Part shown: piece after piece, positions 56,998-64,000 of the stretch
Layout of the letters: each line of letters starts with the position of its first letter
Position numbering within the stretch: position 1 is the first letter of the stretch
Assembly (NCBI RefSeq): GCF_041378895.1
Contig: NZ_CP144212.1
Coordinates: forward strand, 186,001-250,000
Length of the DNA stretch: 64,000 nucleotides
Direction: 5' to 3'
From: Dechloromonas sp. ZY10
GTDB lineage: Bacteria; Pseudomonadota; Gammaproteobacteria; Burkholderiales; Rhodocyclaceae
Program-made: the position numbers and the translations under genes
The notes under the pieces: generated by a model
The model's input: only the letters and a program-made list of their open reading frames with translations
Database searches by the model: none
Told to the model about the DNA's origin: nothing

Positions 56998-57995
56998 TGG
57001 TTCCGAACGCCGCCGATTTTGCCCGCGCCGTCGAGCTGCTGCTCGCCGGCGAACTGGTCGGCCTGCCGACCGAGACGGTCTATGGCCTGGGCGCGGATGC
57101 CGCCAACCCGGCAGCGGTGGCCAAAATCTTCGCCGCCAAGGGCCGCCCGGCCGACCACCCGCTGATCGTCCATGTCGCCGGCCATGACGCCGTCGATCAG
57201 TGGGCCGAGCAGGTGCCGCCAGTGGCCTGGGAGTTGATGGAAACCTTCTGGCCCGGCCCGCTGACGCTGATCCTGAAAAAGCAGGCCTGGGTGCCGGACG
57301 CCGTCACCGGCGGCCAGGATACGGTCGGCCTGCGCGTTCCCGGCCATCCGGTCGCGCTCGAACTGCTGCGCCGCTTTGCCGCCGCCCGCCCCGGTGTGGC
57401 TGCCGGCATCGCGGCTCCGTCGGCCAACCGCTTCGGCCGGATCAGTCCGACCACGGCGGCGCACGTTGCCGAGGAGCTGGGCGACGCCGTGCCGCTGATC
57501 CTCGACGGCGGCGCCTGCGCGGTCGGCATCGAATCGACGATTATCGACTGCTCGCGCGGCGAACCGGTGGTGCTGCGTCCCGGCCATATTTCGCCGCTGC
57601 ATCTGGAGGCGGTGCTCGGGCGCGTGCCGGCGATTGAAATCAGCCACGGCGCACCGCGCGTCTCCGGCTCGCTCGAAGCCCACTACGCGCCGCTGACGCC
57701 GCTGCGCTTGGTCGCCGGCGAGCGCCTGCTCGATTTCCTCAACGCCCAGCGTCATCGCGGCGGCAAGTGCGCGGTGATCAGCCCCAACCAGCCGCCGCAG
57801 GCTGGGATGCCGCACGTTTGGCGGCTGCTGCCGGCCGATCCGGTTGGTTACGCACACGACCTCTACGCCGCACTGCGCGACATGGACCACGCCGGCGTCG
57901 ACCTGATCGTCGTCGAGTCGCTGCCGACTTCCGCCGACTGGGCCGCCGTTGCCGACCGCCTGCGCCGTGCCGCCGCCGGTTCCGGCGGCGCCTGA
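56997..57995 (+). CDS. Sua5/YrdC-type threonylcarbamoyl-AMP synthase
   Basis: Makes threonylcarbamoyl-AMP for t6A modification of tRNAs that read ANN codons. The ATG overlaps the purK stop. The YrdC domain shows LLLAGELVGLPTETVYGLGADAANPAAVAKIFAAKGRPADHPLIVHV (in part), PGPLTLILKK, GLRVPGHPVALELLRRF and APSANRFGRISPTTA. Beyond residue 210 comes the C-terminal Sua5 domain, after the linker HGAPRVSGSLEAHYAPLTPLRLV (in part), so this is the long form of 332 residues. It is last in folD-purE-purK-sua5. Confidence 0.93.
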   Translation: MVPNAADFARAVELLLAGELVGLPTETVYGLGADAANPAAVAKIFAAKGRPADHPLIVHVAGHDAVDQWAEQVPPVAWELMETFWPGPLTLILKKQAWVPDAVTGGQDTVGLRVPGHPVALELLRRFAAARPGVAAGIAAPSANRFGRISPTTAAHVAEELGDAVPLILDGGACAVGIESTIIDCSRGEPVVLRPGHISPLHLEAVLGRVPAIEISHGAPRVSGSLEAHYAPLTPLRLVAGERLLDFLNAQRHRGGKCAVISPNQPPQAGMPHVWRLLPADPVGYAHDLYAALRDMDHAGVDLIVVESLPTSADWAAVADRLRRAAAGSGGA

Positions 57996-58016
57996 AGCGG
58001 GCGCGGACCGCGAGGA

Positions 58017-58076
58017 AGAAATTCCCGGCGGTTTTTGCGCTTTTTCACGGTCGACCGTGCAAAAGCACAAATTTCT
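58017..58076. repeat. Palindromic element copy between the sua5-type and pterin dehydratase genes
   Basis: Core CACGGTCGACCGTG at 58046-58059. The left mini-hairpin is GCG-GTTTTTG-CGC (58028-58040), followed by TTTTT. The right mini-hairpin is GTGC-AAAA-GCAC (58057-58068). It is the clearest three-hairpin copy. Confidence 0.9.
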
Positions 58077-58090
58077 CCGGTCGGTCCTGC

Positions 58091-58426
58091 CTACAGATTC
58101 ATCAACTTCTCGACCTTGGCGGCGCAGATCAGGTCGTTGTCCGAGAGCCCGCCAATTGCGTGCGTCGAGTAGAGCACGCGGACTTCGCGGTAGCTGACGC
58201 GGGTGTCCGGGTGGTGATCTTCGCTGTGCGAAATCCAGGCCAGGGCATTGACGAAGGCCAGCGCCTGGTAATGGTTGGCGAAGACGAAGGTTTTGCCGAT
58301 ACCGATGCCGTCGATTTCCCAGCCGGGCAGTTCGGCCAGTTGTGCCGCCACGCTGGTGGGGTCCAGCGGGGGAATGCTGCCTTCGCAGGGCTGGCAGCGG
58401 CGGGTGGCGAGGGGGCAGGCGATCAT
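58091..58426 (-). CDS. phhB: 4a-hydroxytetrahydrobiopterin dehydratase
   Basis: Pterin-4a-carbinolamine dehydratase of 111 residues; it regenerates tetrahydropterin for phenylalanine hydroxylase or has a role in folate and molybdopterin metabolism. The family pattern is complete: SEDHHPDTRVSYREVRVLYSTHAIGGLSDND (in part), with the active His pair in EDHHP and a later His in STHAIGG. The N terminus has C-P-x(8)-C-x-P-C, seen in several members. It converges with the sua5-type gene and diverges from the YebC-family gene. Confidence 0.93.
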   Translation of the reverse strand: MIACPLATRRCQPCEGSIPPLDPTSVAAQLAELPGWEIDGIGIGKTFVFANHYQALAFVNALAWISHSEDHHPDTRVSYREVRVLYSTHAIGGLSDNDLICAAKVEKLMNL

Positions 58427-58548
58427 GGTCGGGCTCCGGGTTGGGGATTGTCGGGTAGACCTTGACCCCGGCCGCCGGTTCGCCGCGCTGTGCTTTCAAG
58501 CTAAAATAGGCGGTTAGCTTTTACCGCATTCTTATTGAAAGGGTCAGC

Positions 58549-59274
58549 ATGGCCGGACATTCCAAATGGGCCAATATCCAGCACCGCAAGGGTCGTCAGG
58601 ACGAAAAGCGCGGTGCGGCCTTCTCCAAGATCGCCAAGGAAATCACCGTGGCGGCCAAGATGGGCGGCGGCGACGCCGGCTTCAATCCGCGTCTGCGGGT
58701 GGCGATTGACAAGGCCAAGGCCGTCAACATGCCCAAGGACAAGATCGACACCGCGATCAAGAAGGGGACGGGCGAACTCGAAGGCGTCGATTACATCGAA
58801 ATCCGCTACGAAGGCTACGGCATCGGCGGCGCCGCGATCATGGTCGACTGCCTGACCGACAACAAGACCCGTACCGTTGCCGAAGTCCGCCATGCTTTCA
58901 ACAAGTACGGCGGCAATATGGGCACCGAAGGTTGCGTGGTCTTCCAGTTCAAGCACTGCGGCCAGATGATCTTTGCGCCGGGAACCGACGAAGCGGCGCT
59001 GATGGACGCGGCGATTGAGTCCGGCGCCGATGACGTGGCGACCAACGACGACGGTTCGATCGAAGTGATCACCGCCCCGGCCGAGTTCATCAACGTCAAG
59101 GACGCGCTCGAAGCCGCCGGTTTCAAGCCCGAATTTGCCGAAGTGACGATGAAGCCGGAGGGCGAAACCCCGCTGGCGGGCGACGACGCCGCCAAGATGC
59201 AGAAGTTGCTCGACGCGCTGGAAGGCCTCGACGACGTGCAGGAAATCTACACCACGGCGGTGATGGACGAATAA
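58549..59274 (+). CDS. YebC/PmpR-family DNA-binding regulatory protein
   Basis: A 241-residue protein of the TACO1/YebC family, regarded as a transcriptional regulator and more recently linked to translation of difficult sequences. It starts [32 protein letters not shown] (in part), the family signature, and ends [22 protein letters not shown]. It lies upstream of ruvC with a DMT transporter gene between; yebC-ruvCAB linkage is common in proteobacteria. A terminator separates it from that transporter gene. Confidence 0.96.
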   Translation: MAGHSKWANIQHRKGRQDEKRGAAFSKIAKEITVAAKMGGGDAGFNPRLRVAIDKAKAVNMPKDKIDTAIKKGTGELEGVDYIEIRYEGYGIGGAAIMVDCLTDNKTRTVAEVRHAFNKYGGNMGTEGCVVFQFKHCGQMIFAPGTDEAALMDAAIESGADDVATNDDGSIEVITAPAEFINVKDALEAAGFKPEFAEVTMKPEGETPLAGDDAAKMQKLLDALEGLDDVQEIYTTAVMDE

Positions 59275-59291
59275 GCAGGGGTTTTTCCGGC

Positions 59292-59326
59292 AAAAAAAGG
59301 CGGCGGACCAGCCGCCTTTTTGTTTT
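59292..59326 (+). terminator. Intrinsic terminator after the YebC-family gene
   Basis: AAAAAAAGGCGGC, loop GGACCA, GCCGCCTTTTTGTTTT. A six-pair GC stem is extended by A-T pairs and followed by T runs. It ends 12 bases before the next start. Confidence 0.88.
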
Positions 59327-59337
59327 AATCCCCGTCC

Positions 59338-60192
59338 ATGCAAAAGTTCTATCCCTTCTTCTTCGTTTTCCTCTGGAGTACCGGCTTCATCGGTGCCAAG
59401 TTTGGCCTGCCGCATGCCGAGCCGCTGTCCTTTCTGCTGGTTCGCTATTTGCTGGTGATCGGCCTGCTCGGAGCCGTGGTGCTGGTGACGCGGGCGCCGT
59501 GGCCGGCGCGGCGCGACTGGCTGCATATCGGTATTTCTGGCCTGCTGGTGCATGCGCTTTATCTGGGCGGCGTGTTTGTTGCGATTGCGCATGGTCTGCC
59601 AGCCGGGGTGACGGCGCTGGTGGTCGGGATGCAGCCCTTGCTCACCGCCGCTGCCGCCGGCTGGCTGCTCGGCGAGCGGGTGGTCGCCCGCCAGTGGCTG
59701 GGGCTGGCGCTGGGTTTTGTCGGCGTCGCCCTGGTCCTGGCCGGCCGCTTCAGCCTTAACGCCGAACTCGGGCCGCAGCTGCTGCCGGCCTTGCTGGCGC
59801 TGCTCGGGATTACCGGCGGTACGCTCTATCAAAAGCGTTTCTGCCCCAAGTTCGACCTGCGTAGCGGTGCGTTGATCCAGTTCGTCCCGAGTGCGCTGCT
59901 GACCGCGCTGGCGGTCCTGCTGTTCGAGGATTTCCGCATCGACTGGCGTGGCGAGTTCGTCTTTGCCCTTGGCTGGCTGGTGCTGGTGCTATCGCTTGGC
60001 GCGATCAGCCTGCTCAATCTGCTGATCCGCAGCGGCAGCGCAGTCAATGTCGCCAGCCTGTTTTATCTGACGCCACCGACCACGGCCCTGCTGGCCTGGC
60101 TGCTTTTTGGCGAAAACCTGACGTTGACCGCAGGACTGGGCATGGCGCTGGCGGCTGGCGGCGTCTATCTCGTTGCCCGGCCGGGCAAGTAA
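59338..60192 (+). CDS. DMT-family (EamA) transporter
   Basis: Ten-helix permease of 284 residues with two EamA repeats: FVFLWSTGFIGAKFGLPHAEPLSFLLVRYLLVIGLLG (in part) and SLGAISLLNLLIRSGSAVNVASLFYLTPPTTALLAWLLFGENL (in part). The substrate is unknown. It is nine bases from ruvC and probably shares its transcript. The start lies just past the yebC terminator, with little room for its own promoter. Confidence 0.9.
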   Translation: MQKFYPFFFVFLWSTGFIGAKFGLPHAEPLSFLLVRYLLVIGLLGAVVLVTRAPWPARRDWLHIGISGLLVHALYLGGVFVAIAHGLPAGVTALVVGMQPLLTAAAAGWLLGERVVARQWLGLALGFVGVALVLAGRFSLNAELGPQLLPALLALLGITGGTLYQKRFCPKFDLRSGALIQFVPSALLTALAVLLFEDFRIDWRGEFVFALGWLVLVLSLGAISLLNLLIRSGSAVNVASLFYLTPPTTALLAWLLFGENLTLTAGLGMALAAGGVYLVARPGK

Positions 60193-60201
60193 GGGGGGAG
60201 G

Positions 60202-60732
60202 ATGACGGTCCGGATTCTGGGGATCGACCCCGGCTTGCGCGTTACCGGCTTTGGCGTGATCGAACAGCACGGCAACCGGCTGGTTTATGTCGCCAGCGGT
60301 TGTATCAAGTCGAACGAGCGGCAATTGCTGCCCGAGCGTCTGGGTACTCTGTTTGCCGGCATCGGCGAGGTGATCGCCGCCTACCGCCCGACCCAGGCGG
60401 CGATCGAAAAGGTGTTTGTAAACGTCAATCCGCAGTCGACGCTGTTGCTCGGCCAGGCGCGTGGCGCGGCGATCAGCGCGCTGGTGCACGGCGGCCTGCC
60501 GGTGGCCGAATACACTGCGCTGCAGGTCAAGCAGGCGGTGGTCGGGCACGGCAAGGCGGCCAAGGAGCAGGTGCAGCACATGGTCGTGCGCCTGCTCGAA
60601 CTCTCCGGCGCGCCGACTGCCGATGCCGCCGATGCGCTCGCCTGCGCCATTTGCCATGCCCACGGCGGTCAGGGTTTGGGGGCGCTGGCGACGGCGGGGT
60701 ATCGCGTTCGCGGCGGCCGGCTGTTACGATGA
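60202..60732 (+). CDS. ruvC: Holliday junction endonuclease RuvC
   Basis: Cuts Holliday junctions on the RuvAB-bound complex. Catalytic acids: D9 in [15 protein letters not shown], Glu in [23 protein letters not shown], and the Asp pair in [41 protein letters not shown] (in part) is typical. It has 176 residues. A GGGGGGAGG sequence precedes the ATG. RuvA starts 34 bases later. Confidence 0.97.
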   Translation: MTVRILGIDPGLRVTGFGVIEQHGNRLVYVASGCIKSNERQLLPERLGTLFAGIGEVIAAYRPTQAAIEKVFVNVNPQSTLLLGQARGAAISALVHGGLPVAEYTALQVKQAVVGHGKAAKEQVQHMVVRLLELSGAPTADAADALACAICHAHGGQGLGALATAGYRVRGGRLLR

Positions 60733-60766
60733 GAACCTGTTTGAACATACAGTATCGCGAATCATC

Positions 60767-61345
60767 ATGATCGGACGCCTGACCGGCAGCATCCTCGAAA
60801 AAAATCCGCCGCAGATCGTGCTCGACGTCGGCGGTGTCGGCTACGAAGTCGATGTGCCGATGAGCACCTTCTACAACCTGCCGCCGGGCAAGGACAAGGT
60901 GACCCTGCTCACCCACTTTGCGGTGCGCGAAGACGGACATTTCCTCTACGGCTTCCTGAGCGAAGCCGAACGCTTCGCCTTCCGCCAGTTGCTGAAGATT
61001 TCGGGGATTGGCGCCCGTACGGCGCTGTCGGTGCTGTCCGGCCTGTCGGTCGGTGATCTGGCGGCAGCGGTTGCACAGCAGGAAATCGGGCGCCTGATCA
61101 AGGTGCCGGGGATCGGCAAGAAGACCGCCGAGCGCCTGCTCCTCGAATTGAAGGGCAAACTCGCCGATGCCGGCGGCGTCAGCCTCGCTGCCACGGTCGA
61201 CGATAGCAAGAGTGATATTTTGAATGCGCTGCTGGCGCTCGGTTACAACGACAAGGAGGCGACGTCGGCGCTCAAGCAGCTGCCGGCCGAGATCGGGACC
61301 TCCGACGGTATCCGCCAGGCCCTCAAGCTGTTGTCCAAGGTCTGA
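60767..61345 (+). CDS. ruvA: Holliday junction branch-migration protein RuvA
   Basis: DNA-binding subunit of the RuvAB motor. The ATG used gives [35 protein letters not shown] (in part), domain I. The two helix-hairpin-helix motifs are [20 protein letters not shown] and [19 protein letters not shown]. The flexible linker ([13 protein letters not shown]) contains TVDD, encoded by CCACGGTCGACGA, a half copy of the palindromic element. Domain III follows ([19 protein letters not shown]). It has 192 residues. Confidence 0.97.
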   Translation: MIGRLTGSILEKNPPQIVLDVGGVGYEVDVPMSTFYNLPPGKDKVTLLTHFAVREDGHFLYGFLSEAERFAFRQLLKISGIGARTALSVLSGLSVGDLAAAVAQQEIGRLIKVPGIGKKTAERLLLELKGKLADAGGVSLAATVDDSKSDILNALLALGYNDKEATSALKQLPAEIGTSDGIRQALKLLSKV

Positions 61346-61360
61346 GCCGGTATCGTCCCC

Positions 61361-62412
61361 ATGTTCAGCGAGGAAAATCCCAAACGTCTGGCCCAGGTGG
61401 CGCTGGTGGCGCTGCTGATCGTCGGCTGTGTCGCGGTGCTGCTGCCCTTCATTGGCGCGGTGCTGTTTGCTTTCGTGCTGTGGATGTGTACCTGGTCGTG
61501 GTACTCGCAAAAGCTGCTGCCCCGCCTCGGCGGGCGGGCGACGCTGGGGGCCTCGTTGATGACCTTGCTGCTGGTTCTGGTGATGCTGCTGCCGACCGTG
61601 TTTCTTGCGGTCTCGCTGGCCAGCGGTGCCGACGGTCTGGTCGAGCTGGCGCGGCCGTATCTGGAGCGCGGCCTGCCGGCCGACCCGCCTTTCGGCCTGG
61701 CGCAGTTGCCGTTGATCGGTGGCGATATCGATGCCTTCTGGCATCAGGTCGCGGGCAGCCGCGAGGAATTCAACCGTGTCGTCAAGCAACTGGCCGGACC
61801 TGCCCGCAAGCTGGCGCTGGCGGCCGGGGCGATTGCCGGCAACGGTTTGCTGCAACTGGCCCTGGTGCTGTTCGTTGTGTTCTTCCTCTATCGCGACGGT
61901 TTTGCCGTCGACAAGGCGCTGACCACGGCGGCGCGCAAGCTGGGCGGCGAACTCGGCGAGCACATGCTCAATAAAACCAGTGATACCGTACTCGGGGTCA
62001 TGCTCGGGATCGTCGGTACAGCCGCCGCGCAGGGCGCGGTGGCGATGCTTGGCTTCCTGATCGCCGGCGTGCCGACCGCCGTACTGCTCGGCTTTGCCAC
62101 CTTTTTCCTGTCGATGATTCCGGTTGGCCCGCCGCTGATCTGGGGCGGCGCGGCCGCCTGGCTCTACGCCGAAGGCCAGACCGGTTGGGCGATCTTCATG
62201 GCGCTCTATGGCCTGCTGGTGATCAGCAGCATCGACAATTTCGTCAAACCGCTGTTGATGGCGCGTGGTGCCGGCTTGTCCATCGTCCTGATCGCGCTCG
62301 GCGTGCTCGGCGGCGTGCTGGTCTTCGGTTTCATCGGCATCTTTCTTGGTCCGGTGCTGCTGGCGCTCGGCCACATGCTGTTTACCCGTTGGACCCGCGA
62401 GGAATTGCCCGC

Positions 62413-62416
<4 letters not shown>
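61361..62416 (+). CDS. AI-2E family (PerM/YdiK-like) membrane protein
   Basis: A 351-residue polytopic membrane protein. An N-terminal helix pair ([31 protein letters not shown], in part) is followed by the central soluble segment and then the family C-terminal block: [34 protein letters not shown] (in part), [18 protein letters not shown] and [15 protein letters not shown]. Members are proposed transporters or Na+/H+ antiporters; the AI-2 role holds for few. It sits between ruvA and ruvB and overlaps the ruvB ATG by four bases, so all appear to be one transcript. Confidence 0.93.
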
Positions 62417-63462
<1,046 letters not shown>

Positions 63463-63543
63463 GCGTAGCGGCAGGCGATCTGAATCCCAAGAAGAAACAG
63501 ATCGTTACACATTGTTGTTGCGGCGCAATGTAAAATCCCGTGG

Positions 63544-63966
63544 ATGAAATACCAGCCAAATGCGACTGCCTTTACCATTCCGGTGCGGGTCTACTACGAA
63601 GACACCGACGCCGGCGGCATCGTTTACTACGCCAATTACCTGAAGTTTTTCGAGCGCTGCCGCACCGAATGGATGCGACAGGCCGGCCACGATCAGTCCC
63701 GATTGGCCGACGAGCAGCGGGTGCTGTTCGTGGTTCGCAAGGCTGCCTGCGAGTACCTGCGGCCGGCGCGACTCGACGATTTGTTGACTGTCGGCCTGGA
63801 GGTCGAAAAGCTGACCCGGGTCCGCGTCGTCTTCCGTCAGCACGTCCGTTGCGGTGAGCTTGAGCTGGTCAGCGGCAATGTCGAGATTGTTTGCGTCGAT
63901 GCCGACAAGCTGCAGCCGGCGCCGATTCCCGATTTTCTGTATTCCCAGTTGGAAGCCCTTAAATGA
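63544..63966 (+). CDS. ybgC: Tol-Pal-associated acyl-CoA thioesterase YbgC
   Basis: Hotdog-fold thioesterase of 140 residues found at the head of tol-pal operons, where it is linked to phospholipid metabolism. The signature is YYEDTDAGGIVYYANYLKFFERCRTEWMR (in part), with the catalytic Asp in DTDAGGIVYYANY. It is separated from ruvB by 81 bases. It overlaps the tolQ start. Confidence 0.95.
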   Translation: MKYQPNATAFTIPVRVYYEDTDAGGIVYYANYLKFFERCRTEWMRQAGHDQSRLADEQRVLFVVRKAACEYLRPARLDDLLTVGLEVEKLTRVRVVFRQHVRCGELELVSGNVEIVCVDADKLQPAPIPDFLYSQLEALK

Positions 63967-64000
63967 ATGCTGCTCAGGATCTTTCCATCCTTCACCTGAT
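63963..64000 (+). CDS. tolQ: TolQ, N-terminal fragment (continues past window)
   Basis: The ATG overlaps the ybgC stop (ATGA). The twelve visible residues, MNAAQDLSILHL, match the start of betaproteobacterial TolQ, the inner-membrane energiser of the Tol-Pal system. The position after ybgC supports this. Only the first 38 bases are in the window. Confidence 0.8.
   Translation, partial: MNAAQDLSILHL

Overview
This is about 64 kb of GC-rich chromosome from a betaproteobacterium. The gene content and order suggest Rhodocyclales, probably Dechloromonas, Azonexus or a relative: a H2-sensing regulatory hydrogenase with hyp/hox maturation genes, type IV pilus chemotaxis genes, an aceE-aceF-lpdA operon whose LpdA carries a lipoyl domain, indolepyruvate ferredoxin oxidoreductase, and ruvC-ruvA-ruvB-ybgC-tolQ. 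The taxon is inferred from these features, not from a database search.

Positions 1-17.8 kb form a hydrogenase regulation, nickel and maturation island. It runs: the end of hypE, hoxX (CO ligand synthesis), hoxA (NtrC-type activator), hoxB-hoxC (regulatory [NiFe]-hydrogenase), a reverse-strand group (MFS carrier, NnrS-like membrane protein, MIP18-type Fe-S factor), nikR-hoxJ (nickel regulator overlapping the H2-signalling kinase), hoxN (Ni permease), a TonB receptor, hoxV, hypA, a very His-rich hypB and a small Cys-containing membrane protein. Together they sense H2 and Ni, import Ni and build the active site. hypF lies apart at 32.6-35.1 kb. No catalytic hydrogenase structural genes are in the window.

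17.9-22.3 kb holds an MgtE-N/CorA fusion transporter, hemL, thiE and thiD. 22.4-31.4 kb is the pilGHIJ-chpA chemotaxis operon; ChpA contains a 33-unit 9-bp tandem repeat. 31.5-42.6 kb holds a 3-hydroxyacyl-CoA dehydrogenase, hypF, tRNA-Asn and tRNA-Thr, a small lipoprotein, two LPS glycosyltransferases, an EamA exporter, two LysR regulators, a yellow/MRJP-like protein and a nitroreductase. 42.7-48.8 kb is the pyruvate dehydrogenase operon. 49.0-51.7 kb is a binding protein plus hybrid kinase pair. 51.8-54.3 kb is iorAB behind a likely Fnr-type promoter. 54.4-58.0 kb is folD-purE-purK-sua5. 58.1-64 kb holds a pterin dehydratase, a YebC protein, a DMT transporter and ruvC-ruvA-(AI-2E family)-ruvB-ybgC-tolQ.

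The most unusual signal belongs to no single gene. A palindrome, TTCACGGTCGACCGTGAA, recurs in intergenic gaps and inside genes, usually flanked by short hairpins with A/T-rich loops whose stems differ from copy to copy. Two copies lie in hypF, and all the clear coding copies are read in the same frame, giving F/A/S-T-V-D-R-E. It looks like a dispersed palindromic element that inserts into proteins, similar in behaviour to Rickettsia palindromic elements.
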